A stretch of DNA of 64,000 nt from Mercurialis annua (GCF_937616625.2 NC_065570.1:13402001-13466000); one strand, 5' to 3'. Positions 10,558 through 23,280 are shown, counted from the stretch's first letter. Numbers and translations are program-made. The notes: generated from the sequence alone by a model not told the origin.

Positions 10558-13500
10558 TGGCTAAGTCCCTTTCTGTACATTCGCAGGTCAGGATTCAACC
10601 CTGATTTTCCGCAGGCAGTAAATTTCTCTGATTTAAAAAATGAATATTAATACTAATTGATTTCTACTAATCTCCACCAACACATAACATAAGACTATCT
10701 ATGATAAAAATAATCATTGGAAAGAAAATGAGAGAGAGAGAGTCGCACACTTGATGAGCAAATGTATCCGCAAAATTATATTTTTAACGAAATTGTTGAA
10801 TTCGTCGCCCTCTTATAAAATGATCTCTATCTCAGCAAATTACACTAATAGAAACATGACACTTCAACATTGTGTATGAATTTGAAAAAAAGTGATAATT
10901 CGTACATAAAAATTACAAAATTTAAACTACATGATTAAAATGAAAAAACGTGTAAATTTTGTTATTTTTTTGACATTGTCCCTATGTTTTATTTGTTAGT
11001 CATCATTATATACAGTACAAAAAAGAAAAGAAACTCGAATCCTACAATACACGTTTTCAGGATTGTAATTAAAGAGGCAATATCATTCAAAATTTATGTC
11101 TATAAAAATGATTTAAGTGATTGAAATTTGAATTATATATCTTCTATGGGTGAAATACGGTAAACAATTCTTGAATCATATATATGTGATAAATTAAAGA
11201 AAAATAAAATAAAAACCTTGTTTATTATTTTGGAATATTGAGTGAAAACAATAATCTACCGGAATAAGTTTGCAAGGCAATTTCAATTTAAATTTATATT
11301 GAGTAATTGAAGCAAACTGCAATAAATCAGGTGAGTACATATTTATATTTAAGGTTAACGTCAAAAAAAATTACGAACTTCTGATAGTGGAGGCCCCACG
11401 TCTATTATGACTCTAGATGTATATTCTGATTGTGGAGGCTTGTCGCCTATTCTGGGATCTTCTTAAAGTGGAGGCCCAACGTCTATTATGATTCTGAACT
11501 TGGAGGCTCGATGCCCGTTCTGATTCTAGAAGTATATCCTGATCGTGGAGGCTTGTCCCTGTTGATTCTTGAGGTTTGTTTTTAAGGTAGAGGCATGTCG
11601 CTTGTTTAGAGTTTTGATATTTGAAAAAATGGCCCCATTTTTTTATTTTTTTGGTGGAATCGACTTTATTGTCTGTCTATTCTAGACTCTTGTTTGCCCT
11701 TTCATTGAAGCATCCAGTTCAAGGAAGAGCCTTAGCTGCTTGTCCCAGGCTCTAGATTCTGCTGCATGGTTTTGGACAGACCATATATGTTGTCTCTATC
11801 ATTTATGCGCATTCGACTATTAACAGTGCTACTGGAAAATGCATAAGAAATTTTTTGAATTGTATAGTTAAAATAATTTTTTTGATCCATTTTCTCAAAA
11901 GTTATTCTTTTAAGATTTATGATCATTTGTCTAACCTTTCTAAGAACATGCGCTGGTCAATAATCGTGATATGCACGTATGCTTCTTTTAATTTGCATTA
12001 TTCTATGTCTAACTCCTCCACTTTGAACTTCTTCGACGCATGAGATATATTCTCTTCGAAGTCTTCCTCAATTATGTACTTTCCTTTGTTTTTGTAGGGT
12101 GATTCAGATTTTATGCCATCTTCTACGTTCTCTGTTGTTGCGGTCTTTTTGGTCCGTTCAGAAGGTACTGCTTGGTTAGACTTTGCCAGAAGTATTTGTT
12201 CCGTTTTCCGGCTCCATTATAGACTATTTACTTTATTTATGACTTATTACACGTATTAGCATTTTGAGCACGGTTCTTTCAGTTTCGTGCCGAATTTCCT
12301 TGGTTATGCGTATGGATTTCATAATTCTAATTTTATTTTCCCGATTTTAATTTTAAGCTGGATTCACGTATTCCCGCTTTGAATCTCGATAATAGCTACA
12401 GAAGCTTTTATAACATTTCTGGCCTCTTGCGCCATATGCTCTAAATTCCTTTTAAATTTCTCTATACCTTTCATGAGCGCCTCATGGTATATTTGTAGAA
12501 AAGCCATTATTGGTTCATTTTCACCGGATCCATCGAGAGGTGGGAATATGATTGGACGAGTAACTCCGACCTATTCAGTTCTATGGTTAGGGGAAACTAA
12601 ATTGTCATTGGACTTGATACACAAGTTTACCATGATTGATGTAGTCTTTGTTAGATTCGATAGCCCGGTGCTGGTTGGCACTAGTGGCAGCGACGGTGGG
12701 AGTTGACCATCATTCTTCCTCATGCTTGGATCAACGAGTTGGTCTTCTACATTTGATTGGTCTCGTTTGAAGTCATGGTCGGATTCAATGAAGTTTGTTT
12801 TTTGTAGTAAGTTTTTTAATTAGTTTCAAAACACTTTCCCATGGATGGTGCTTATTGATGGAGTCTGACCTCTAATGCGAGACATGCAAAACACTGAGTT
12901 AGACTAGTGAACAAACAGTGGTGGTCCAACGAGCACAATGATAGTAAAGTCAATCTTTGATGAAAGATGATATAACTTAAGTGCTTTGCGTATAAATCAC
13001 GAATAATTAGATGAATGAATAGGCATATCTCAAGCCTTTTAGACAATAATAGGTTTGGGCATATACATAAGAGTCCTAATAGGATTTGTAATATAATCAT
13101 ATATTATAGAGGATTTGAGTCGTTATAGGATTATAACTTTATCCCAAGACAATACGAGGTAATCTCGTATCTGGACATGAAACTAACTAGGATATAGAGT
13201 CCTATTCCGAATAAGATAATATTTATCCAAACATGCTGATTTGTCAATATATTATCTTAGATGGATTTTAGCAAGGTTCGATTAGGATAGTCTTTAAAAA
13301 TTTGATCTTTACTTTAAATCATATAAAAAGTCGGTTTTTTTGATATAGATGCTGGAATTCAAATCTTTAGGATCTGGTATCTATCACTAATTATATATTT
13401 TATTAAATACACGCATCACACATAATTAGTCATTTCGTTTTTTTAGAAAAAATGTAGGGTTTTATTGCAACACTAGAAAAAGCATTACAATTCAAGCATA

Positions 13501-13920
13501 ATTAAAAGTTGCAACCCTTTTTGCACGAACTAATGAGATAAGAATTCCTCATGATATAAATATGAAATCAAAAATTGCAAATTTTTGACAAAGTATCACA
13601 ATGTCTTCTGCAAGCAACTGATCCAGAGTTCGTCAATTGAGCATTAGATTCAAAATGCACTTCATCAAAAATACAATTTGCATCTATGACAGCTTCAACC
13701 TGAATTGCTCAACTGAACTATGAAAAAATATATTTTTATTTTTCAACTGTTTTGATAGAGTTCTTTTGACGAGCATTATAAAAGTCTGTCTATTCCACTT
13801 CAAGGTTTTTGTAAACCACATATCATCGTTTTCATCTTTGAATGAATCCGATTGAAAAACTAAAAGCAAAAATTCCACCATAAATGATTCAAATCTGCGC
13901 CGCATTAGAAGATCCACAAA
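10558..13920. other. Intergenic or degenerate repeat DNA
   Basis: No intact gene. 11388-11595 holds spaced GTGGAGGC motifs (listed separately). On the minus strand 12190-11920 has a longish, charged open stretch (KGKYIIEEDFEEN, KKFKVEEL) that looks like decayed coding DNA, and 12700-12470 another. Neither could be assigned to a family. The rest is AT-rich. Confidence 0.4.
11388..11595 (+). repeat. Six spaced GTGGAGGC-type motifs
   Basis: GTGGAGGC or close variants occur at about 11388, 11432, 11468, 11500, 11545 and 11587 (spacing 32-45 bp). Related linkers lie between them (TCTATTATGA, GATTCTAGAAGTATATCCTGAT). It reads as a decayed tandem array with units near 40 bp, or two interleaved units near 77 bp. 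Confidence 0.6.
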
Positions 13921-13934
13921 GAAAACATCAAATT

Positions 13935-15293
13935 CTGGAGTGACAATTGCCTAGCTGATTTGGGACCGATTAAACTCTTAGCTTACTCCCCTCTTTTTAA
14001 TTCTGATCTTGATAAAAGTGTGGCTGATGTGGTCGTCAATGGGTCTTGGGACTGGGCTTACATAACTGGTTTGGTCCCTTATTCGGTACTTATGCATCTT
14101 GCTGCAGTCAGACCTCCTCAAGAGTTAGATGGGACTGATCATTGTTATTGGGGTCTTACCAGCAATGGAAGATTCAGTGTCAATTCAGCTTATAAAATGC
14201 AGGTTAATGACCACGGAGAAGAAGACAGTAGTAGATGGAAGAGTATTTGGAAATGGCCGGGAGCTCATAGGGTTCGAATGATGCTTTGGTTGGCTGCGAG
14301 GAACAAGTTGCTAACAAATTATGAACGCGGTCGACGACACATGACCGACGACATATCGTGCATGAATTGCGGTGACTGTACTGAGGACATTGATCATGTT
14401 CTTAGACATTGTATCTTAGCAAGGGAAGTTTGGAAAAAGCTTATGCCCATTAATTCTATTTTGTTTCAGAATTTTTTCCTTACTCCTTTTGATGAATGGC
14501 TTTTTGATAATTTGCAGGGTAGTATTAATGGGTTGGAGACCGAGAGATGGATTATTACCTTTGGCATAACTTGTTGGAGTCTTTGGAAACAACGCAACAA
14601 TTTCATCTTTAATAATGGTCGTCGCAGCTCTGATTCTCTTGTTATCGAAGTCCTTCGGATGGTTGATTACACAAAACAAGCTGAACTTTATAATCTGCTT
14701 TTTACGTCGGGCCTAGGAAGGAAAAAGGAACTTTTAATTGGTTGGAGTCCTCCTCCTCCCTCTGTTATTAAGATCAACACTGATGGGGCTGTTCGGGCTC
14801 CGACTAATAATGCGGCTTCAGGTGGTATTGCTCGGGATAACAACAGTAACTGGCTCTTTGGATTCAGCAGAGGGATCGGTTTTTGCTCAGTTCTTCAAGC
14901 TGAACTCTGGGGAGCTTTGGACGGATTAGAGATTGCTTGGAGCAGAGGTTATAGAAACATAATCTTGGAACTAGATAGCAAAATTGAAAGGGACGCCCTC
15001 CTCCGATATGACATAAGGATTAACGCTAATTCGAACCTATTGACTGCAATCATGAATTTATTGAAAAGAGAATGTATTGTTCGCGTTCAATATATCCATA
15101 GAGAAGAAAACCGTTGCGCTGACCGGATAGCTAGTTACGGTTTTTTTCAGCCTCTAGGCTTGCTCGTCCATGATAGAATGTTAGCAGGAGTTTCCAAGAT
15201 CGTTATTGATGATATTGCGGGGGTTTCCCTTCCCGTATGTGTAGAACTCTTTAGTTCTTAGGCCTTGGCCTTTCCCTTTGTATAAAAAAAAAA
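13935..15293 (+). mobile_element. 5'-truncated L1-type LINE with target duplication and poly-A
   Basis: The unit is flanked by GAAAACATCAAATT at 13921-13934 and 15294-15307 and ends in about ten A residues at 15284-15293. This is the signature of target-primed reverse transcription. Only the last 1.35 kb of a LINE was copied. The coding frame is open from the very first bases to the natural stop, so the insertion looks recent compared with other elements here. Confidence 0.92.
13936..15261 (+). pseudogene. LINE ORF2 C-terminus: zf-RVT and RNase H domains
   Basis: The open frame enters from the truncation point (WSDNCLADLG...). It contains the zf-RVT region (RFSVNSAYKM; SIWKWPGAHRVRMMLWL; CMNCGDCTEDIDHVLRHC), followed by an RNase H of the RVT_3 type from about residue 265. 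The RNase H residues look intact: D in TDGA, E in LQAELWG, D in ELDSK and D in NRCADR. Plant L1 elements end in this order, and the RNase H would remove RNA from the RNA-DNA hybrid. Endonuclease and reverse transcriptase are missing through 5' truncation, so the copy cannot move. The stop is TAG at 15259-15261, followed by a short 3' tail. Confidence 0.92.
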
Positions 15294-15343
15294 GAAAACA
15301 TCAAATTTCATAAAGGGCAATATAAAAATTTCCATAGAGAAAA

Positions 15344-15493
15344 GGCCAAACCCATCCTAAGCCCCCTCTACTTTACATTTTTTGACTCAGTAAGCCCCTA
15401 CCCCAAAGTTCGTCACGACTGGGTCCCTTTACTTTCATTTTTGACATTTTCAGGCCCTTACGTGGATGGAAAAATGGCAAGTGTAATTCACTC
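15344..15493 (+). repeat. MULE left terminal inverted repeat
   Basis: Matches the reverse complement of 16578-16725 with a handful of substitutions and one-base indels. Confidence 0.88.
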
Positions 15494-15620
15494 CGTTAGT
15501 GAGATTTGGAGAGGGAAAAAAGTCACATTGAAAAAAGAAAATTTAATAAATGATGACATGTAATTGTATTTTTACATAAATGGTAAGATGGTAATTTTAA
15601 TAAGTGATGACTGTGCACCT

Positions 15621-15673
15621 TTTTCTTCTTCTTCTTGTTCTTGTTCTTCTTCTTCTTGTTCTTGTTCTTCTTG
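15621..15673 (+). repeat. TTC/TTG microsatellite
   Basis: Short tandem array built of TTCTTCTTCTTGTTCTTG-like units, about two and a half copies, inside the MULE next to its left repeat. Confidence 0.8.
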
Positions 15674-15738
15674 AAAAATACTGAATTTGTGAGCCAAAAA
15701 CAATTAACTCACACTTGATTGATTTAATAGCAAGAATA

Positions 15739-16014
15739 TCAGTAATTAAGCATACCAAACATTTCTCTTGAAATGGATTCATGAAGAAGCAAAGATCCAT
15801 AAGCTCCACTTTTTGGTTCCAGCAAATCAAACGGAGTTACCGAGTACAAATATCTAGCTGTTTCCCTATGTCCATGGTGACACACCACCGTCACCGGCAG
15901 TGAGTCCTTCGCCGGAACTCCAACAGTAACCAAATTACTACTTTTTTTCACCAGTGGATCCAATTGTAGCGTACCGTCAGACCCTGTTTCTACTACTATT
16001 GGTGCGGTACCCAT
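15739..16014 (-). pseudogene. Captured fragment of an ankyrin-repeat (ITN1-like) host gene
   Basis: The minus-strand frame of about 90 codons contains LPVTVVCHHGHRETARYLYS followed by VTPFDLLEP and GSLLLHESI. This is the ankyrin-repeat pattern (hydrophobic-A/C-x-x-G-H-x-E-hydrophobic) seen in the plant ITN1/ACD6-like family. In that family the ankyrin region precedes a membrane PGG domain. Only one to two repeats are present. The frame ends just after EMF, where GTATGC looks like the original splice donor, suggesting genomic DNA with introns was captured. There is no start codon context, PGG domain or catalytic role. Confidence 0.6.
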
Positions 16015-16577
16015 ATCTTACATTTTGCCATCTGTTCCGTGTAAGATTCAGACTAGTATTGGTAGCGGTGGCGTTGTTCATGGGCAGGGCATGTTTGCTC
16101 TGGCGGCGGCGCCCAATTGTCGTCTTGATTTTATGTTTACGTATTCTGTCGGCGCCCAATTGTAGTCTTGATTTGTTGTTTATGTATTATGTTTGTTAAT
16201 TTTCCTGGTTGTGTAATGTAAATAATTGCACTTTAATTCCAGCCATGGGGCTCTTTTCCTAGGTCACAAGTCTCTTCAGTTTGTCGCTTGTATTGTCATT
16301 TACATTTAAGCTTGTCACTTTGCATCTATATTTGCTGTTTGTTGCTTATATTTCTTTTCCCATATATTCATTTTAAAAGTTAGGTATATATTGCAGCAAA
16401 ATATCCCTAATTGATTTCGTCATGCCAATGTTAATCTATCATCATCTCAACATTTCTTTTTTGTCCAAATGTGGGCATGTCTAGTAATGCTGATCTTTAT
16501 CAGCAAGTAGCGTTGATTTTTTCGTCTTCTGCAGGGTTTTCACTTGGTTTTCTCTGCTCTTCGGGAAGGAATCAAGA

Positions 16578-16725
16578 GAGTGAATTACATTTGCCATTTT
16601 TCATCCACGTAAGAGCCTCAAAATGTCAAAAATGAAAGTAAAGGGACCCAGCCGTGATGAACTTTGGGGTAGGGGCTTACTGAGTCAAAAATGTAAAGTA
16701 GAGGGGTTTTAGGATGGGTTTGGCC
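16578..16725 (-). repeat. MULE right terminal inverted repeat
   Basis: Inverted partner of 15344-15493. TACAGAAAA follows as the near-perfect 9-bp target duplication. Confidence 0.88.
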
Positions 16726-16907
16726 TACAGAAAAATATAAAATCCATAGAAGGAGAGATAACATTAACCATAAAATAAAAAGCATAAAGTAGCAATAAAA
16801 CAATCATCGAATTTAAAAAATATAAACAAAAAAATTAAAATAAAAGAAGGCGAGACCTCCGCCGATCGAAATTTTTATCGGCGATGGCCTTGAAGAAGAC
16901 AAAGAAT

Positions 16908-17559
16908 TGATAACATACCAAACGGACCGTCCAAAACCCTAGCATAAATGCGCCACCTACTATTAAGATCAGCGTAATCACACTACTAACCACCGAGGAC
17001 AACCCACTCTCCGACCAAACAGACATAAATAGCATCTTAAATAAACCTAACAAGAATCAGAATATAAAGACCTAGCAGCCACTCCCGAGTAAGAAGTCAC
17101 CACATGCAAGAGTATCAGGGATGACCAGAATATCCTCGGATATTCCGAGCTGAAAGATATTAACACCACCATCATAAACAACAGTTAACGGTATAAAGAG
17201 GGAAATCTCCAAAAGACCATATTACATTCGCTGACACAGAGACAAAACACGAACAAACAGAAAAGTCCTGACAACCATCCCCAAATCAATCTGACAGTAC
17301 GGAAGGATCAGACACCTCAAGATCCCAACAAAGTCAACAAGTATAAATAACTAACCAACACCAAGAGAGAGGGGTAATATTCTTTTCTCACTCTTACACT
17401 TTCACCTTTCACTTCTTTCTTCTTTCTCTCACTAAAATACTAACTTGACCGTCGGAGAGGGCTCGCTGGAGTTCCACGCTGGCGACTCTTCAACGATTGT
17501 CTTGTGAATTTCAGGTATTGAGAGCGGAGCTCAACCGCATGATAAAACACAAGTTATCA
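16908..17559 (+). repeat. Gypsy 5' LTR (652 bp)
   Basis: Nearly identical to 26792-27443. A TATA-like AGTATAAATAAC lies near 17340, so the transcript probably starts about 30 bp later, followed by a C/T-rich leader. The LTR ends in TTATCA. Confidence 0.95.
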
Positions 17560-17560
17560 T

Positions 17561-17578
17561 TGGCGTCGTCTGTGGGAA
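17561..17578 (+). other. Gypsy primer-binding site
   Basis: One base after the LTR the sequence reads TGGCGTCGTCTGTGGG. TGGCGYCGTCTGTGGG is a common primer-binding site in plant Ty3/gypsy elements. The exact tRNA was not determined. Confidence 0.75.
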
Positions 17579-17627
17579 AGAAAAACAAGAAAGATCCCCC
17601 TTTCTAACTCCCTCAGAAATCCTAAAA

Positions 17628-19063
17628 ATGAATACACCAGAAGGCAACGACCCGCCAGAAAGGGAAACAAACACGCAAGACAATAATGCAGAAGAGGGAT
17701 CAAACGCCCCGCCCAAAAAAGCAACCGGCAATACTTCGTCCGGTCCGAGTGCACCACTAGGAACCACCTCTGGCCTCACCAATCAGCACCCTTGGCGAAT
17801 GCCTTTACCAGGAACCCTCCCAGCGACTTCATACTTCACGCCTACAACTCAGATGGCTCAAAACTTTTCTCTACGCCCCGACATAGCTCCAGTCAACCTC
17901 ACATTTACGCCGACCACAACTAGCACACTCCTACCCACCTCCGTTATCCCTCCTACACCAGAACATCATAACCATACCCTGGCACAAATACAAGAGTATA
18001 TCGAATTCCACACCAAACAGTTAGCTTTTCTTCAACAGGTCCGACCTCAGCCGCCAACCATCTCCAGGGGTAACGCCATTATTCCCCAATACATACCCGA
18101 AACTGCCCCACACCCGCCCGAATTCTACCAGACGCACACGATACCAAAGGAACCTACCCTAGAAAAAAACCAGCCAAAACAACACAAACCAGGAGAAGAA
18201 CTAGTAAATCAAGCAGACCAAAGGGCCAAAGAAACACCAAAGAAAACGCTAAAGCGGGTATCGAAGAAAGTGTGCACAGCTCGGGTGCTGGACCCGGTTT
18301 GAAGATAAACCTGGAGCAAGAGATAACAGAAAGAGTACGAACCGAGATGGAAAAATTTAAGCGAAGGGAACCAAGAAGCACCAGTTTCCTGAATATTGGC
18401 AATCCGTTGTCAGCCAAAATTCGAGACGAACCCTTCCCTCTGAACTATAAAACACCCCAGCTCGACGATTATAATGGAACCGGAGACCCAATCACCCACC
18501 TGAGTTGTTTCCAGGTAGTCATGATGGTACAAAGCCTATCTGAGGCGGCGGTTTGCAAATTATTCCCAACTACTTTAAAAGGACCAGCGGCGATATGGTA
18601 CCAAAGCTTAAAAGAAAGGTCAATAAGAAGCTTTGACGAGCTGTCTAGAGCTTTCCGAACTCACTTCGCGCCGAGCATACAACGAAAAAAGAAGTCCAGC
18701 GACCTCAAACTGTGTTATCAAAAACCGGGAGAAAGCCTTCAGAGCTACATAGGACGGTTCAACGTTGAAGCAGTAGAGGTGGGAAATCTTAATGACGACA
18801 CAGTCATCGATGCAATGAAAGACAACACAACTATGACGGCGTTCCGAGACAACTTGATCACAAACCCGGTGCAAACTTATGCCCAACTCATGGATCGGGC
18901 GTGGAACTACATAAATCTAGATGAGGAGCAGCGGAGAAAGGCAGCCCAGACAACAAGCCAAATTCCAACACCAAGGCCAGTTTTCAACCAACACCACCGG
19001 TCAGACAGGTTCGACTCAAGGGAACAGCGTCAACCTCCACCACCTCGGATAGAAACGCATTGA
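17628..19063 (+). pseudogene. Gypsy gag, frameshifted
   Basis: The start at 17628 (MNTPEGND) opens a Pro/Thr-rich N-terminal region. The first frame ends at 18302 and the sequence continues in the next frame from about 18272. The second part holds the retrotransposon gag domain (AAIWYQSLKERSIRSFDEL; LKLCYQKPGESLQSYIGRFN; YAQLMDRAWNYI). Gag builds the virus-like particle in the cytoplasm. After 19063 the zinc-knuckle area is badly decayed, with several stops up to 19451. Confidence 0.88.
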
Positions 19064-19451
19064 CCAGTGAAGCTAGAAGATCAAGCCTTCATCCCACTCA
19101 ACACTCCTCGATCCCATATCTTAATGTGGATACAAAATAACAATGAGCCAGTCCGATATCCACCTAAAATGCAGTACGAAGGAGATAAACAAATGACGGG
19201 CATGGACACGTGACCGACGAGTGTGGTAGCCTCAAAAAGGAAATAGACTGATTGGTACAAATAGGCCGACTAAAGGACTTTGTCGCCCAGAGCAAAACGT
19301 TCACAGCCGGGAGAAGCAACCCAACTAATCAAAACACCAGGCGGGACAGTGGTCCACCACCCAAGAGACAAAATGTGGCCGAGTCATTAACACGATAGCC
19401 GGGGGAATAACTAACCCTGAATACAAGTGAGGTCGAAAAAAGAGGCAAAAG
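19064..19451 (+). pseudogene. Decayed gag-protease linker
   Basis: Recognisable pieces remain (GHVTDECGSLKKEID followed by a TGA stop, then LVQIGRLKDFV), the usual stretch after the Tat gag zinc knuckle. Stops and shifts interrupt it. Confidence 0.6.
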
Positions 19452-22400
19452 TTGGTAATGCACATAGCCACAACAGAAACTATGCCTGATGTAAGTTTCA
19501 ACTCAGAAGATGGAGAAGGATTCGAATTTCCTCACCAAGATCCATTAGTCATATCGGGTCTAATCGAGAATTTCTGGGTTATGAGGCAGCTGATAGATGA
19601 AGGAAGCTCAACCAATTTAATCACCAAGGAAGGTTACCTCGATATTGGTTGCTCTGTGCTAAACTTAAAAAAGGTTACTACACCCCTCGTAGGCCACGAA
19701 GGATCCCCAGTACAAGCAGAAGGAGTGGCCGAGCTGACGGTCGAACTCAGGCAAGATAATGGGAATCCGTCGGGGGGACTAACTGGTCTTACAGTCAAGT
19801 TCAAGACACTATTCATGGTGGTCGATATGCCTCTGGAATATAATGTTATCCTCGGTCGACCAATGGTCTACGCTACAGGGGCAGTGACATGCATCCGATA
19901 TTTATCAATGAAAATCCCAACGACAAAAGGGGTGGTAATAGTGAATGGCCGACAAGACATAGCCAAAATGTGTTACTTGGTATCGATGGAAAAGGTCTCA
20001 GAGACGCTAGCAATCGAAACAATGGAAATACCTGATTCTGATGAAGGCAAGTTGGAACCCCATGGAAAATTGGAAGACGTACGATTAAGGGGTGTTAACC
20101 TAAGATCAGTCAAAATCGGGGCAAATCTACCCGACATAGCCAAGAAAGACATAACTGATATGCGCGTTCGAAATGATGTTGAATTTGTCAACACCCCAGG
20201 AGAAATCGAGGGAGTTGACCCAAACATCATCACACACAAACTCAATGTCAACCCCGCCCACAAACCAGTAAAACAAAGAAAACGAGCTTTCGCGGTAGAC
20301 AGGCAGATATCTATCCGGAATGAGGTAGACAAATTACTAGCAGCCGGGTTCATACGGCGAGTATACTACCCGGAATGGTTGTCCAATGTGGTGCTAATAA
20401 ACAAATCAAATGGAAAGTGGAGATTGTGCATCGATTTTACCGATTTAAACCGAGCATGTCCAAAAGATAGTTACCCTATGCCAAATATAGACCAACTGGT
20501 AGACTCTACCAGCGGATATGAAGTTTATTCTTTCATTGACGCCGCCCAAGGCTATCACCAGATACCGATGCATAAAGACGATGAAGAGAAAACTAGTTTC
20601 ATTACCGACGGAGGCACATATTGTTACAAGCAAATGCCCTTCGGTTTGAAAAATACAGGGGCCACTTACCTACGGTTGATGAACTTCGTCTTTCAAGACC
20701 AAATTGGGCGAAACATGGAAGTATATATTGATGACATCATCGTAAATTCGGTAAAGGTGGAAGATCATGCAAAGGACTTGGAAGAAGTCTTCCAGAAATT
20801 ACGAAAGTACAAACTCAAGTTAAACCCGGACAAGTGCGCTTTCGGAGTTCCAGCAGGAAAATTTTTTGGTTACCTCATCTCACAAAGAGGTATCGAAGCA
20901 AACCCGGAAAAGATACAAGCTATACTGGAAATGAAAGCACCAACCACGGCCAAGGAGGTACAGAAATTAAACGGGCGAATCACAGCCCTCGGACGCTTTG
21001 TATCCTGCTCGGCCAAACGATGTCTTCCCTTCTTCAAAACTTTGAGGAACGTCAAGAATTTCGAATGGAATCCAGATTGTCAGGAAGCCTTCAAAGAATT
21101 AAAGACCTTCCTAACTACATCACCCCTGCTCGGCCGACCAAAAATTGGCGACACACTCTATCTATAATTATCAACGACCAATGAGACAGTAGCATCGATA
21201 CTGGTCAAGGAAGATCAGGGAAAGCAAAATCCCATTTGCTACACAAGCAAAGTTCTTAAGGGAGCCGAACTGAGATACAATAAGATTGAAAAGTTCGCCT
21301 TCGCTCTGATCCTCACAGTGGAAAAATTGAAAAGATACTTCCAAGCTCACACAGTCATAGTTCGAACTAATCAGCCACTCAAAAAGGCGCTGGGCAGACC
21401 AAAAACGTCGGGAAGATTGGTAAATTGGTCGGTATTATTGGGTTCTTACGACATCAAGTTTGAACCAAGACAAGCGCTGAAAGCTCAGGTGTTAGCAGAT
21501 TTTGTGGCAGAGACGACCTCACACGATCAACCGAGCAAGACTGACACAAGCACAATTTCCTGGAATCTCCAGGTAGACGGAGCATCAAATACATCCGGTT
21601 TAGGAGCAGGGATTGTCCTAGAAGGACCACACTCAATCCAACTACAACAATCCATTCATTTCGACTTCCCATCCACGAACAACTCTGCAGAGTACGAAGC
21701 GCTGATCGCAGGGTTACGAATGGCCACAGTTGTCAAAACCGAAGTAATCAACATCCAGAGTGATTCCCAATTAATAGTCAACCAAGTACTAGGAACTTAT
21801 GAAATCAAAGATGCAGACATGAAAAAATATGCAGAGCGGGTCAAAGAACTATTGACAAAAATAAGCGAAGACTGGGGAACATGGAAGTTGGAGCAGATCC
21901 CGAGATCAGAAAATGAAAGAGCATATGTCCTGGCCAAAGTCGGAGCAGCAAAGGACGAGATACCGGGGGTGCCATTCTCTATTGAACATCATAGCAGCAT
22001 AAAAAATCCAGAAGCAATCTTCCTTACTCAACCACTGGATGAATGGATGCAACAGATAATTGCATACATAGAAAGCGACATCCTACCAGAGGACAAATAC
22101 CTGGCCAAGAAAATTAAGAGAAGGGCACCTCACTTCGCTTATCAAGATGGTGTGCTATACCGCAAGTTGTACACACACCCCTGGTCTAGATGCTTAACTA
22201 AAGAAGAAGGACACTATGTCCTCAAAGAGATTCATGAGGAAGCTTGTGGCAGCCATATCGCTCAGCTCGCTCTCTGTCAAAAAGCAGTTCGACAAGGTTA
22301 CTATTGGCCTTCCATGTCAGACGACGCAGCCAAGCCAGTAAAAAGATGTGAAAAATGTCAACTTCACCAGAATGTCCATCATCAGCCAACCACTGATCAA

Positions 22401-23280
22401 ACACCCATCATCAGCCCATGGCCGTTCAATACGTGGGGAATCGATATCGTCAGACCTTTCCCCACGGCAGCAGGGCAAGTCCGTTTCTTTATAGTAGCCG
22501 TAGATCATTTCTCCAAGTGGGTAGAAGCAGAAGCAGTGTCCAAAATCACAGCATCCAGAGTGCTGAAATTCTTTAGACGAGAAATAGTTTGCAGGTTCGG
22601 CATACCAAAGGTAGTAATCACGGACAATGGCAAACAGTTCGACAGTAAGGGTTTCAGGGACTACTGCGCTTACAAAGGAATCGATCTAAGATTCACATCG
22701 GTCACCCATCCACAAACTAATAGGATGACCGAAGTCACCAATCGAACAATTATCAACGGGTTGAAAAAAACGATTAGACGAATCCAAAGGAAAATGGGTA
22801 GAGGAATTGCACAGCGTTCTATGGTCATATCGGACCACGGCGACGGCAGGAACAGGAAGAACGCCATATAGTTTGACTTATGGGTGCGAAGCCATGATCC
22901 CCATTGAGATAGGCATGCCAACACTGCGAGTACATTACTTTGATGAGCACAAAAACGAAGAGAGCATGAAAATCTGCCTAGACATGCTGGAAGAGCAAAG
23001 AGAGACGGCCCTAGCACACATCGATTCATACAAACAAAGAATGGCAAACTTCCACAACAAGCGAGTCAAGCCTTTGACATTTAATGTCGGAGATTTGGTA
23101 TTGCGTCGTGCAGACATTACAAAAGGAAATGCAGGAGTAGGAAAACTCCAACCAAATTGGGAAGGGCCATACTCGGTAAAGAAAGTAGGCAAGAGTGGAG
23201 CATACTACTTGCAATACATGTCAGGTCGGGATTTACCTCGAACATGGAACGCGGGAGTCCTCAAGAAATTCTATCAGTAA
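19452..23280 (+). pseudogene. Gypsy pol: protease, RT, RNase H, second RNase H, integrase
   Basis: The protease has D-x-G-S (LIDEGSS, near residue 49 of the first frame). Reverse transcriptase has KWRLCIDFTDLN, MPFGLKNTGATY and catalytic YIDD. After a nonsense codon (TAA at 21165-21167) come RNase H and an archaeal-type second RNase H (QVDGASN, AEYEALIAGL, SDSQLIVNQ). In that domain the last catalytic Asp, expected in the 'ADxLAK' motif, reads Tyr. Integrase follows with its zinc region, D (WGID), D (TDNGKQFD) and E (MTEVTNRT). A one-base change in an A7 run near 22767 shifts the frame, and the C-terminal part resumes at 22807-23280. The order protease-RT-RNase H-integrase is Ty3/gypsy. Confidence 0.92.

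Larger units (their letters stand above)
15344..16725. mobile_element. Pack-MULE-like element with 150-bp terminal inverted repeats
   Basis: 15344-15493 and 16578-16725 are inverted copies of each other (about 150 and 148 bp, over 90% alike), both starting GGCCAAACCCATCCTAA. A 9-bp flank, TAGAGAAAA at 15335-15343, matches TACAGAAAA at 16726-16734 with one mismatch. Long inverted repeats and a 9-bp duplication indicate Mutator-like (MULE) ancestry. There is no transposase inside. The interior carries part of a host gene (15739-16014), the definition of a Pack-MULE. Confidence 0.8.

Noticed and set aside
22670..23214. Minus-strand frames opposite the integrase C-terminus
   Set aside because: Cys/Leu-rich shadows of the well-supported plus-strand integrase frame.
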